Source: Aotearoamyces nothofagi (Eukaryota; Ascomycota; Leotiomycetes; Leotiales; Tympanidaceae). Taken from it: a stretch of DNA of 64,000 nt. The notes under the pieces were generated by a model. That model was not told the DNA's origin and searched no databases. It saw nothing but the letters and a program-made list of their open reading frames with translations. Positions within the stretch are counted from its first letter, which is position 1, and every line of letters begins with the position of its first letter. The stretch spans positions 682,001-746,000 of the forward strand of contig JADDTR010000005.1 in assembly GCA_015345905.1 (NCBI GenBank), written 5' to 3'. This document shows positions 1-11,349 of this stretch, in pieces. A program made the translations under genes and the position numbers.

Positions 1-901
1 AACCCGGAAACAGTGAGAGGGGTTGTCTCAAGCAAGACTGCCATGATCTTACTAGAGACTCCAACAAATCCCCTAATCAAAATCGTCGATCTGCCATCGA
101 TTGCAAAGATTACGCATGAGCTAAACGCAAAGGCTTTAGTGGTTGTCGATAACACTATGCTTTCACCTATGCTCTGTAATCCCCTCGACCTAGGCGCGGA
201 TATCGTCTATGAGTCTGGAACGAAATACCTTTCAGGTCACCATGATATCATGGCTGGTGTTCTCGCCTTTAACGATTCGGCCATAGGCGATAAGATGTAT
301 TTCACAATCAACTCTACTGGCTGTGGCCTTGCTCCCAACGATGCATTTTTACTTATGAGAGGTATCAAGACTTTGGCAATCCGGATGGAGAAGCAACAAG
401 CAAACGCACAAAGGATTGCAGAGTTCCTGGAGTCACATGGCTTCCGTGTGCGATACCCAGGATTAAAGTCACACCCTCAGTACGACCTGCACTGGTCCAT
501 GGCACGCGGTGCTGGTGCTGTGCTCTCGTTCGAGACTGGTGATATCAACATATCGGAGAGAATCGTCGAAGCCACTCGGCTATGGGGAATTAGCGTTAGC
601 TTTGGATGTGTTAACAGCTTGATCAGTATGCCTTGCAGGATGAGCCATGCGAGCATTGATGCGAAGACGCGAAAGGAGAGGCAAATGCCTGAGGATATCA
701 TCAGATTGTGCGTTGGTATCGAGGACGCAGATGATTTGATTGACGATTTAAGCAGAGCTGTAAGTCATTTTCTCGGCACTGCGGCTTCCCCTGCTAAATA
801 TTCTCTAGCTCGTTCAGGCTGGTGCTGTGACTGTGACGATGGATGGATTTCATGCAACAGGTGCTGCCCAAGAACTTGGTGCAGAGCAACCATCTCTCTA
901 G
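1..901 (+). CDS. STR3: Cystathionine beta-lyase, 3' part (PLP enzyme)
   Basis: C-terminal portion of a Cys/Met-metabolism PLP enzyme; the 5' end lies outside the window. The frame is open from base 1. The PLP-lysine motif SGTKYLSGHHDIMAG is visible (Lys codon at 223-225), preceded by the PLP-binding Asp in VVVDNTML. An intron at 760-808 (GTAAGT donor, CTAAA branch, CTAG acceptor) restores the family ending: exon 2 reads LVQAGAVTVTMDGFHATG and stops at 899-901. Without the splice the frame runs into unrelated sequence. By family knowledge it cleaves cystathionine to homocysteine, pyruvate and ammonia in methionine biosynthesis (yeast Str3, Aspergillus MetG). The SGHHD form of the lysine motif favours beta-lyase over gamma-lyase or gamma-synthase, but those remain possible because they share the fold. 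Confidence 0.85.
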
Positions 902-3609
902 GATATGGCACTGATTTCATGAGGGGGTTTCCCACTAATGCTACGCATGGAGTTTCGGGAGTTACCAAATTTTTTCAAAAGAAGAGGTTCAAAATATCTT
1001 TCTGCCGTTAGGTTTCAAAAGCCTCTGTATTAAATCTTTAGACAGTATGAAACCCGCCTGGGCCTAATCTTCCCGCGTGTTTTTGTAAATATCAATAGTT
1101 ACGTGTTTGGAAATGATTGTTACCACAGCCACTCGCAGCTATGCTTTTTTTCCCACGGTTTTCACTCTCTACGTTCAGGCTTGGGGTTCCAGACCATTAG
1201 CAATGGTCATTTGCTATCTTACCGTTGCCCGCATCTAGTCTTTGGGTTGCGATGGTGCCGAGTTTATTGCGAGGTTCTAGTGAAGGAGATGCTTTGATTT
1301 GCTCAACTTTTGCCCAGCCGACCTGGCAGATCTCAGGCTCAAGAGGGAGAATGCCTCCAAGCTAAAATAACCCAGCCGTTGGGCACCATTACTTGCACAT
1401 TAGGCTAAGGGGAGTGCAAGAGACTGCTTGCATCACAGGTATGCTGGCTATAGAACGATGCCATTTCGAAATCCGGAGAATATCATCATGAAGTCTACGT
1501 ATGCTCTCATTCGGAGTACTATCGTCAGGCTGGGGCTGTGCAGCAGCTAAACTAGAAGTCCCTCTGATTCGAACGAGTTGATGGATCGCGCCATCCCACT
1601 CATACAACATGAAAAGTTACTGTCAACAGTTGGCTAGTTGGGCGAAAGGCTGGCATGGTTAGAAGTGTTGTTGGCAGGACCTTCTCTAAGCGGGCTGAAT
1701 TTCCAGACTCTATGGCCTATCCTATCCAACCACTGTGCAACAATCGTCAGTTTCATAGGAGAATCCCTCGTAGAGAACCGGCATGGGCTCAATGATGTTC
1801 TTTGGGCACACCTACAGGTCCAATCCAGTTGCAAGAGAGCACAACGCAGCCGCAACGGGTGGGTAGCCAGCATATTTGGAATATCCTAATATCATATGCC
1901 CAACGGCGCTATCTCAGAAGCTTTCATGTAACCTGCACTCACATGCAGCGTCTCTAATTATGACACGCATGAAGGTGTGTTGATGTCCCAGCCACTATGC
2001 GTTGTACCGGATTGCGAGGCCCGGAGCGTCGTCCGCGCCCATCCTCGCCCCATCCTCGCCCATTCTTTCGACGCTTCTTGCTGCGCCTTTATAGCCATGG
2101 TAGCTATATCCAAGGACCTTCGAAATCTAGCAGCATCTCTCCTGGCAGGGCATAATCTACCGTATGGAACAAATAAAAGCAGCATGGCTCCCAAGCACCT
2201 TTGATAGATACAGCCATTAGAGGATAACAAGTCAGAAAGCTTCTATAGGCCATGCTAGGGCCATAGGTTCGTGCTTATTTTCTTTGTTGTATCCTGCAAC
2301 TTACATCTACCTCCGGGGGAAATATGACATAGCTAAGTTTATAATGCCTACGTCCCTTAGATCCCCCCTCTCGGTGTCTCCGATGTTCGTGTCTACTGGT
2401 AACTTATCGTAGCCAGTTTTTTATAGTTCTCCGACTTGTCGTGCTCAAGTACCACGAAACTGGTACTCGTCTTCTTGAAGCAGGCCACCCTCGACTCGAA
2501 CAAGACGGTTACCAAAGACGGCAATGATGACAACTTCCCGACACAGTGAGAGGAACAGAAAACCGCTTTGATGCGTTGCATGGCTCTATGGCCCGTCGAT
2601 TTCTCCATAGTTCCGACAAGTAATACCCCCCCCGCAGATTCAAAATATATTGTTCAGCTGTGGCGCCAGCGTTGGCATTACAACTGTCCTGTAGCCGAAT
2701 ATACGCATATACCCACATGCACATGCGGGCATGGCACTTGCATTGCAGCATGCATATTGCCCACCAAGCCGCTGCACATCAATTGCTCGCGCCCGATTAT
2801 TCACTCATCCCCCGAGGATCTCACTTGCACATAATCGACCTCCGTAGGTCAAGTCATTTCATGTAACCGCCTTGCTGGAGAGAATCATAAGCCGTCGAGC
2901 CCTGCAACCGATTAATGGGAACCTGCGGTGTTGAGGCCCGACAGAATAGAACAACGGGGTAGATGCGGTTGGTACTACATCGTGAAAGATAATTGAAGAA
3001 AATGCGATTGGATATTAATGCTGCTAGCTGTCAGTTACTCGCAGTGAATGCCACTTTGGCGCTTCTTAGATGGTGTAGAGCACTTTGCGCTGCAGCAGGC
3101 AGAGACCATGTACCGGAAAAAGAACAGAGTTGATGATGGATTTGTTTTAACAAATGATACTGTATGTATCATAGTTCTCCAAACGGCTCTCTTTTCTGTA
3201 GTGTATACACGGAGTTACAGATGGGAGATGCATCTCGTACTTACTTGGAGACTCCAAATATATCACAATATCTCTGGACATCCTGCAGGTAATTCAGGTT
3301 GCATGACTTCACAAGGATATTTAATTTCTATTGCTCAATGGCTACGCTAATCGAACTTGATATTCAAGCAACCGCTAAAGCAACCCAACCCATATAGAAG
3401 CACATTTGGATCTAAAGGACCAATACTTTCTGTCAGCCAGCCTCTATAATATAAGAAAATTCTACCCATGAGCGGGAAACAAGGGCTAAAACTGTATCTC
3501 TACATGAAGCTTTTGATTTTGGTCCATAGGTACAATGATGATACTACATGACTTCTTGTCCTCTACCACGGGAAGCCTAGATTTTTAAATGAGTATAATG
3601 GCAAATTTC
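902..3609. other. Gene-poor spacer, no supported gene
   Basis: About 2.7 kb with only short open frames (the longest, 3048-3350 plus strand, is 100 codons and matches nothing I know). No transposon ends, RNA gene or long repeat was seen. A short local duplication of a CCCATCCTCGCC unit lies near 2040-2062. The first part should contain the 3' UTR of the lyase. Confidence 0.6.
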
Positions 3610-4067
3610 TTAATAGCTAGAATAGGATACTAACTTGAGATCCACTACAGTATGTGTGCTGTAATCTTCGCACCGTCCTCTCTCAAGTCTCTCAGATATG
3701 GTCAGGTTTTCGTCACGGTTCTCGTACACCCAAGCATCAAGTTGTGATGCTGTACCGGTAGGGAGAACGAGAAGAATAGATGTTGGTGGGTCGGTTGAAT
3801 TGGTGAAGATGGGAGAAATTTGAGTCACCTTCGAGCTTGTGCTATCGGCAGATGAGGTGTTTATATCACCAGTCGTTGAATGGGATGGCGTGAGTATATC
3901 GTATGCAGTAGATGATGTTAAACTGCTAGACCTGGAACCTGGACTGACCCTGGAGGTTAATATAAGTTAGCATTTTCTGAATCTATCTGTGAGAGGTACT
4001 ATAGATCGGATCTATACTCCTTAGAGTTCTCATTCCTAACAGCTTCCGCTGAGGGTGGTCGTGCCAT
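3610..4067 (-). CDS. Small unrecognised protein A (129 aa), paralogue of the gene at 5162-5434
   Basis: Two-exon model. Exon 1 is 4067-4018, starting MARPPSAEAV; the intron 4017-3950 has a GTATAG donor, a TGCTAAC branch and a CAG acceptor; exon 2 is 3949-3610. The joined frame is open for 129 codons. The middle is rich in Ser/Thr/Pro, and the C-terminal third holds the block QLDAWVYENRDENLTISERL. The same block, in the form LQLNAWIYQTENNKLTLQEK, ends the neighbouring small gene, which also has a short first exon and a phase-2 intron. No signal peptide or membrane segment is visible, so a cytosolic or nuclear product is likely. Function is unknown. Gene status is an inference from the intact spliced frame and the paralogy; no expression evidence is available. 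Confidence 0.5.
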
Positions 4068-4330
4068 CCTTGCAGATTTCAAACGACCCTAATGTAATAT
4101 GGATGCCGGAGGTATAATGCGTACCCAGGTTTATAATGACTCGCACATGCAAAGGTAAAGGCCTCGGAGGAGCTGAATAAAAACAGATAAAAGACAAGGG
4201 CACAGACTTATCTATATATAAGAAACAGAGCACGAATGCAGTCCTATTCCTGGTTCTATATCTTGTAGTCATATAGTAGAAATACGTAGCTATCCGGAGC
4301 TAAGAAAACGCGAATCACATGCACATTTGA

Positions 4331-4376
4331 AAGAGCCTCATCCAGCTGGCATTCATGGGGAGATGATGAGGCTCTT
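4331..4376. repeat. Inverted repeat, 12-bp perfect stem
   Basis: AAGAGCCTCATC at 4331-4342 is matched exactly by its reverse complement at 4365-4376, with a 22-nt loop. It lies upstream of small gene A. It could be a transcript hairpin, a regulatory palindrome or the end of a degraded mobile element; the sequence does not decide. Confidence 0.6.
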
Positions 4377-4398
4377 CTGCCAACAAGCCCAAGCTTCC

Positions 4399-4457
4399 GC
4401 ACCATTGAGGGTCGCACGGTTCGCATTTACATGATATTCCGGAGCCTTCAATGGTGC
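4399..4457. repeat. Second inverted repeat, about 12-bp stem with one bulge
   Basis: GCACCATTGAGG at 4399-4410 pairs with CCTTCAATGGTGC at 4445-4457, apart from one bulged base. It begins 22 bp after the preceding hairpin, so the two may belong to one structured element. Confidence 0.55.
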
Positions 4458-5161
4458 CCGAAAACTTTACCAAGAGCTAGCTCACACCTACACTTACAGG
4501 TTCTCTTTCGTGCTTAGATCCATGCTGGTTCCCACAAGTCGGGCTCCAGCACATGGCCTGCAGCTGTCAAGTCACCCGCATGATGATACTGTGCAGAGAC
4601 GCCAGACCCGCCAGCTCTTTGGTAAAAAATTCTCCGGGTTGTGGTATGTACGGAAGAGCCTCTCGATAGAAGTCATGGGACCTTCGGTGTATTTGAATAA
4701 AAATCTCTTATAGGTTATTGATAGTTACCTTTGATTTGCTACTTTAGAGAATGTAGTATCCATCAGTTTATGTTGGTAAGAGACGTGATATAGCCTTGCA
4801 TCTATAATCGTTGGACTGTATGGCACCTACCCAAGGCATTGTCGATCTTACCAGGGGAAATAACAAAGGCATTGAGTTGCAACGAACATTACGCTCAGTA
4901 TAATGCTACACAAGGCCATCGTATTGACGATAGGTGTTTTGATATTGGTACTGTATTTCCGACCTGACTGTACTAACTTTCATTGTCTTTGCAAACGTGA
5001 AACTCTATCCCGTTTTAAGTGACCAAGAGCCCTAAAGCGCAGAAATCTCCACGCCTCCAAAGCAAAGTAGAGGGCCTCTTTGGAGCATCTTCAACGCCAG
5101 TTAGAAGTTAGTCTATCACCTTTCATAGCTTCTGGATGGGGGTGATACCAGGGAAGCAAAA

Positions 5162-5434
5162 TTAGGACTTTTGCGGCTGCTGGCCTTCCCAGTTGTCCTT
5201 CACGAGCTTCTCTTGGAGTGTGAGCTTGTTGTTTTCTGTCTGGTATATCCAGGCATTGAGTTGCAGAGATGCTTCTTTGGTTGGTGTTTCTGGATTTCTA
5301 GTCGACTCAGGAGTCCTATCGACTTTTGCATCTCTTTATCTTGTGCGTTAGCAAGTATCGGAGCGCCAATACCACAAGTGGTATACTTACTTTTCTTGCG
5401 GTGGGTCTGATGGGTTTTTATCTGGATTCGGCAT
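5162..5434 (-). CDS. Small unrecognised protein B (71 aa), paralogue of the gene at 3610-4067
   Basis: Exon 1 is 5434-5391 (start MPNPDKNPSDPPQE); intron 5390-5334 has a GTAAGT donor and a textbook TGCTAAC branch; exon 2 is 5333-5162, ending in TAA. The nearest AG after the branch is only a few bases away and would give an immediate stop, so the next AG (5335-5334) was chosen; this keeps the frame open to the C-terminal block LQLNAWIYQTENNKLTLQEK. That block parallels the one in protein A, and both introns are phase 2. The N-terminal part is hydrophilic and Pro/Lys/Glu-rich, with no signal peptide. Function is unknown. The product is shorter than A, so one of the two may be reduced. Confidence 0.45.
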
Positions 5435-6473
5435 ATCGATGGATGATAAATGCTTCCTGAAAGATTCAAAGAAAACACAGAGAACTCTAGGATAATGGAG
5501 AAGGGCTAACACAAGTTAGTTGCACAGAGGGAGGGAAAGAAGAGAAGAAAGAAAAGCGGAGAGAACAGAAGATATCAAGCATAATTTATAAACATCAGAA
5601 TACAGGGTTGACCCATCCTGAATCTGGAGACTATGGAACTTAGGCAATAGAGCTATGTACCCGACATAGCATGGATTGTCCGTTTGCTTAAGATGTGGCT
5701 GTGATGAAACGGATTGCATTCATTGTGGTTGTTAGGTGTGCTTTGGTGTGCTTCGTTAAGTGCACTCTGCCGCTCTTACAAGCATTGCTGTACAGTACGA
5801 TTGTATGTATCAAAGAATCCCTTGCAGTACAACACGTGCGTTGGCAACTTATGCGAACACGCATGAACCTCTGCTAACGTGACCTCCTAGATACCCAGCT
5901 GTACCGACGTACAGAATGGCGATGGGGCAAAGCGGGAGGAGGTTGGGAGCTGAAGAATTGGGGATTGGGTCTCCCACAAATTTAGGCACCATTGGGTTGA
6001 AAGTTGGCCGCACTCGAGAAAGTTAAATGGGGTTCCTGTGACATCAAAAGCTGGGCCCTTTGGAATTATTCCCGAAATATGGACGAAGTTGATAGGTAGA
6101 CGGGTCCGGACTTGGGATCATCAACGATTTCCGCACCACGATGAGAAAACTTAGCTTTGATGAGAGCAAATTCGTGGTTCCAATTCCGCCACGTCACATC
6201 TCTCGAAGAACCACGACAACAGCACCCACCACGTATGACCTGTAGATATTATCTAAAGCCCCCCTTCACGTGCTGGAGAGGGAGGGTTGAGTTCGTTCGC
6301 CTGCCGGCCTAGGTGTGTCTCGCGGCTTCATTTCGTCTCTCGTTGTAACAGCCGTTATGCAAGCGGCGATAGTCTATTAGGACAAGGCGCTTGCATGAAA
6401 TGCAAAGATATTTCTATTATCTTCCTCTTAATACAGGTAATTACTCTATAGCTCGCTTTAATAATCGTCACAC
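5435..6473. other. Spacer; upstream region of small gene B and 3' flank of TMS1
   Basis: No gene supported. Holds an AG-rich tract at 5521-5565 and presumed 3' UTR sequence of the SERINC gene near 6400-6473. Nothing else stands out. Confidence 0.5.
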
Positions 6474-8022
6474 TCAAGAAAAGTCAAACCTGTCCGGCAG
6501 AACGACCGGTGCAACGAGAGTCCAGGAGTATATGCCATAGCACACCCATGAACTAATAATCTTCACCCAACTAGCCCAGTAGGTCCTGCCGACAGGTATG
6601 AAATCCCCATCCTTAGTAGATTCTTCCTCAAAGTTCATTGTTAGAAGAGTTGCAACCCATGCTGTAGCTAAGAAAAATATTACGTGGAAGAGTGAATAGT
6701 TGTATTGCGTCGATCCCCTCTCGTCATCCTTTCCATGGTGACCAGAATCGCTGTCGTCATCGTCATCGTCGTCGTCAAGGAGTGCATCCGCAGGTAGACT
6801 TCCCTCGGCTACGGCCTGCCTAAGTGCAGAAGCTCGCATTTCGCGTCGGCTATCTGGCTGATGAGTTATAAGGTCATGCTCATCATCTGGTAATTTGATA
6901 CTCTTGCCAGAGCCTCCGAGTGCGACGCCCTGAGTCGCAGCTCGTGTTGTCGTATACGCTAAGGTAAGCATGGTGACTATGGCACCAATAACAATAGAAG
7001 TTGTCCGAGTCGCATGCGCTCTAACAAGCGGGTTGCATTGCTTGTCGTCCGGCTCCATAGAGACCGCCGACATATTTAGGTAAGTGCAGTAGACTGCAAC
7101 CATTGCAGATTGAGCGAGCCCAGCCTTTGGGTTGTATTCTTGAACTGCTGGATGGACAGAGATAGCCGACACAATAAAAATGAGGATTAAGTTGATTGTG
7201 ATCGCAGCTTGGTTCATCGAGCATCCGCCGCCAGCAAAGAAGACGTACTGGATAATCGTCATGGCAATAGAAGCAGCATACATCCCCAGCGTGGATCCGA
7301 TCAGTATTCCTCTCCATGCTCTAGAGTCATACTCCTCAATCTGAGAAAGACAGTATTCAGCCCATGTATGCGCAAGATCGACCAGCAATATCAGGCCAAG
7401 GAGAAGGAACAGCATTGCCCCAAAGAAGGCAATGTAGTTGCCCCACACCATGAAAAAGCCGTCTGGAATGAGGAATGACAAAACCACCAGGCCAAGCCAA
7501 GCAATGATTTTAGGGCCCCAAAAGCCATTTTGTATTCCCGCTCGAGGGTTTTTGGTCGAATTGACGCCGAGAAGGAGCACGGCAAGTAGTACGTGGAACA
7601 TGCCTAACGCCCAGTTGATCCTGTGAACTGCGACCCATCCATAGCAATCACCTTCTGGACAGCTAATCGTCATGTAATCGAGCGTCAGGTGTTGCAGCTT
7701 GTTAATAGCCCAAGGCGTAAGCATTATCCATGCGAATATCGAATTGACCATGAGAATGAGGGCATAGGCAATACGGGTAGCTACACTGCAAAACAGTTAG
7801 CGATTAGGAACCCATCTTCGTAGATTGATAAGGCCAAACCTATTGCCACATTTCCCACACATGCTGCACATCGCAGAGCATGTTGCTGCACCGCAGCAGC
7901 TGGCTGCAAAGCCAAAGATCTGGTTCAGGTCAGCGTCATGAGGCGACAGCAGTATTAGAAGGTGGGCTTACTGTGCCGAGACTAGGTACTGCCAACAAAG
8001 GCAGCGACAGTAAAGCGCCCAT
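6474..8022 (-). CDS. TMS1: SERINC/TMS1 family polytopic membrane protein
   Basis: Three exons: 8022-7972, 7919-7840 and 7785-6474, giving 480 aa. The N-terminus MGALLSLPLLAVPSLGT, then a Cys-rich segment (CCGAATCSAMCSMCGKCG) and SVATRIAYALILMVNS, is the SERINC hallmark. About ten hydrophobic segments follow. A loop near residue 350-380 carries an eight-Asp run encoded by a GTC/ATC-type trinucleotide tract (about 6750-6780), followed by a His/Asp-rich stretch. Members sit in vacuolar, endosomal or plasma membranes. They were named for serine incorporation into lipids, and animal SERINCs have lipid scramblase activity; the fungal role is poorly defined. The introns have GTAAGC and GTTTGG donors; the second is weak, but it is the splice that gives the conserved GNSVATR junction. 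Transcribed divergently from the MFS gene at 8409. Confidence 0.92.
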
Positions 8023-8408
8023 GATATTCTTGTATGTGTAGTGGTATTGGGTGACCACTTCAAAAGAGTAGATGAGTTGAAGATGAAACGGCCTGTTGGC
8101 CTTCAAAGTTTGGCCCGAGCACGAGACATAGTCGAGATGCTGGCCCTGGTCGTGGCTCATTGATTGACGTAAGCTTGCCTATGCCGGTTTTGGTTTAGCT
8201 CGCTTAAGCGGTACATCGGCACGCTTTATCGGAGGGTGACGAGGAACGGGGCTACAGCTTAAAGATACCTACCTCCTTCACCTCACCGCGGTTGTTCACG
8301 ATACACGACTTTGGAGCAGTCAATGCTAAATCTCTTATCACAATACTCCCCATCTCTTCATCATGCTGAACTAAAATCTATAAAAATCCATTCACCTTTA
8401 AGACCATC
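8023..8408. promoter_or_regulatory. Divergent promoter region TMS1 / MFS transporter
   Basis: The 386 bp between two outward-facing start codons must hold both 5' leaders and core promoters. A pyrimidine-rich tract (about 8270-8290) and an AT-rich stretch (8380-8400) precede the MFS start. No confident TATA box or operator was identified. Confidence 0.5.
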
Positions 8409-10220
8409 ATGATGTCGGAAAGATCCCTACAAACGGCGCGGGTCGTCTCCAGCGTCGCGGCAACATTCATATCGCTGGCATGTGGGACAAACGTATGCAA
8501 TCAACTTTTTGGATAAATCTCAATAGCTATGCTGACCGCAGTAGTATGTATATTCGGCATGGGCACCTCAATTTGCTGAGAGGCTAAAGCTTTCATCGAC
8601 CGAGAGTAACTTGATCGTAAGATACCTTACTCGAGCAACGGATGTTGAGCTTATGCTAAAGCACATAGGGTCTGGCTGGGAATTTTGGGATGTATTCGAT
8701 GGGCATACCTGTTGGCATATTTGTTGATACACGAGGACCGAGACCGGCCGTTATCTTTGGATCAATACTACTTGCAACTGGGTACTTTCCTCTACGACAA
8801 GCCTATATCAAAGGTCATGGGGGACTGTTCCTTCTCTCCCTATATTCCTTCTTAACTGGCCTGGGTGGCTGCGCTGCTTTCGCTGCAGCTGTCAAGACCT
8901 CCGCCCTCAATTGGCCACATCATCGAGGAACAGCAACTGCTTTCCCATTGGCAGCGTTTGGCTTGAGCGCCTTTTTCTTCTCCATATTCTCCCAATTCCT
9001 CTACCCGGGCGACACTGGAGATTTCCTCATGCTTCTATCGTGTGGCACATTTGGATTGACTTTTATATCATTCTTTTTCCTTCGAGTTCTCCCTCATTCA
9101 GCATACTCAGCTATACCAGCAGATGATGGCTTGACAAGGATAGATTCGAACCAATTGCTGAGGACAAGGACGGACGAGAACAAACATATAGCTAGACAAT
9201 CAGTGGCTGAGCCAGGTAGGTTTGCCTTTACTTTCTTCAAACCCCCTTACACCAAATGTATCCTAAATTGTCCAGCCTTTGGTGCACATGCATCTGAAGC
9301 CTCGACAGTACAAGCGGACGAGACTTCCTCCCTGATGTCAATAACCTCTTCGTCGAGCCCGGATGACGTAGAAGGAGTGACAATTGTTGATAAGGATCAT
9401 GCGCATAAAATAGATATCCGAGGCCTGAAGATGCTTCCGAGAGCCCAATTCTGGTTTTTATTCTCGCTCATGGGAATATTAACAGGCATTGGCCTTATGA
9501 CCATCAAGTAAGTGAATCAATGTTACACAGTTCATTTGTGACATCCGCGATCTTATTAGTTCCTGGATCAAATAACGAACACTGACATGAGTTTATAGTA
9601 ACATCGGTAACGATGCCACTGCACTGTGGCGCCATTATGACGATTCTGTTTCGGGGGGGTTCATTGTGAAACGCCAGGCAATGCACGTCTCGATATTATC
9701 GATATGTAGCTTCATCGGACGGTTATGTAGCGGTGTTGGTTCAGACTTTCTCGTAAAGTTTCTACACGCGAGCCGCGGCTGGTGCCTAGTCATCGCCGCT
9801 CTCATCTTCTTCGCCGCTCAATTGTTTGCAATCTCCATTGAAAACCCCAATCATCTCGTTGTCGTCTCGTCACTCACGGGCCTCGGTTATGGGTTTCTCT
9901 TTGGCGTCTTCCCGTCTCTCGTCGCAGAGGCATTTGGAGTGCATGGCCTGTCGCAGAACTGGGGCGTTCTAACAATGGCCCCGGTGATATCTGGGAATAT
10001 TTTCAACCTGTTCTATGGACTTGTGTACGACTCGCACAGCATCATCATGCCGGGTGGAGAGCGGCAATGCGATGAGGGCCTTCACTGCTATAGAAGCGCT
10101 TACCTCGTCACAATTGGCGCTTGCGTACTTGGGATGGGCATCAGCTTATGGAGTATCCATCATGCGCATACGGAGAAGGTGATGGAGGCGAGAGCGAAGC
10201 TTGCAGATCGGGAGGCTTGA
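8409..10220 (+). CDS. Nodulin-like / Mch1-like MFS transporter
   Basis: Five exons: 8409-8492, 8545-8616, 8669-9215, 9276-9507 and 9599-10220, totalling 518 aa. The start has two consecutive ATG codons (MMSERS). The first transmembrane region reads SLACGTNYVYSAWAPQFAER once introns 1 and 2 are removed, followed by GLAGNFGMYSMGIPVGIFVD and the MFS loop motif DTRGPRP. A hydrophilic, Ser/Asp-rich central loop (about residues 215-285) separates the two six-helix halves. This pattern matches the nodulin-like MFS family that includes yeast Mch1 and YMR155W. Substrate is unknown: Mch proteins resemble monocarboxylate carriers but yeast Mch1 does not move monocarboxylates. Every splice used restores conserved membrane sequence. 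Confidence 0.85.
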
Positions 10221-11051
10221 AATAGTAACCCATGCAACCAATTTGCATGAGAACCCCAGTTTGGAATTGAGAAATACACCAGCTTGGATATATCGGAACC
10301 TGCCGTGGGATAGTTTAGCAGGCACTCTAGGAGCAAATTTCATGTTTCGGTACTAAGCGATTGATATGTCAACTGGGTATAAGATTTTTCCTACTATACC
10401 AACCATAGATCTCTTTGGACATTTCTAGTGGCGTCTATGGAGACGAAGGTGGTCGATACACAATGATAAACACATTTGAATACATGGCAGTTTAGTCTGA
10501 ACTGGGGCTTTAATTCGTGATGTCTGCTGTTGAGGCTCAAATAACGACACTAGATGCCAGCAAACAAGAGGTTCCCACTATCGAATGCCCGATGTTCGCT
10601 ACACATTTGTTCTCAAGAGTAAACCACAAGCTTTGGCATGGAATGGCACGCGTCGGCTCTGACTCGAGGATAGAAACAAGAGTTGCAGTATCAATCCCTG
10701 CGACTTGTTGGAGGAATGTTGGGAAATGAGAGCAAAGACGACAAAGGCTGCCTTGGCTGGGCATGGCACGACCGCCAAACTTGGTAATGACGTTCTGGGG
10801 ATCCCGGATGGCGAACGTGCCAAGCCATTGATGGCTGGGGAGGGACAGTAGAGCAGGGGTTGATACGACGATAAGGACAAGCCAAGCCACGGGCAGCGCA
10901 GCGCAGTGCAAGAAGAAGCCTCGGCACCTGCGGAAGACCTACTGCGGCACAGTACAATGGAGCCAGCCGAGCCGTGCGAACAATGAATGAAGAGAGTAAC
11001 GTACGGATCGTGTCTACCAAGCATAACAGCGATGCCTCAACTCTGCCGTTT

Positions 11052-11079
11052 GCGACTCGCGACTCGCGACTCGCGACTC
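11052..11079. repeat. Tandem array, 7-bp unit GCGACTC, 4 copies
   Basis: Four perfect copies of GCGACTC followed by a partial unit. Confidence 0.9.
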
Positions 11080-11317
11080 GCGAAATGCTTGAAACCTGCC
11101 CAACGTACGAAGCGGAAGGGAAGGAGCCATGGCTGCACACTAATTTCATGCGATGCAAGCCACAAGGGAGGTGCATCTGTAGGCATGCACGGAGTGCTGT
11201 ATACAGCATTTGTCGAAAGCCCATATATATGCACGGCACAGTATGCAGAGGTGTACGGATACTGTACCATCCACGGACTCGCTGGAGCAATATTTGTAGT
11301 GTACCTAGGACAATATC

Positions 11318-11349
11318 TTGTTGTTGTTGTTGTTGTCGTCGTCGTCGTT
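11318..11349. repeat. Trinucleotide microsatellite (TTG)n grading into (TCG)n
   Basis: About ten trinucleotide units; the first six are TTG and the rest GTC/TCG. Confidence 0.9.

Larger units (their letters stand above)
4068..5161. other. Spacer between the two small paralogues
   Basis: Contains two inverted repeats (listed separately) and a 14-bp match, GGCATTGAGTTGCA, at 4868-4881. That match is identical to part of the conserved block of the downstream paralogue (5252-5265). It may be a relic of a third copy or chance; the surrounding frame is not open. No other gene is supported. Confidence 0.45.

Noticed and set aside
9136-9162. GGTTCGAATC-like tRNA B-box on the minus strand
   Set aside because: Inside the MFS coding exon, with no matching A-box or cloverleaf arms.
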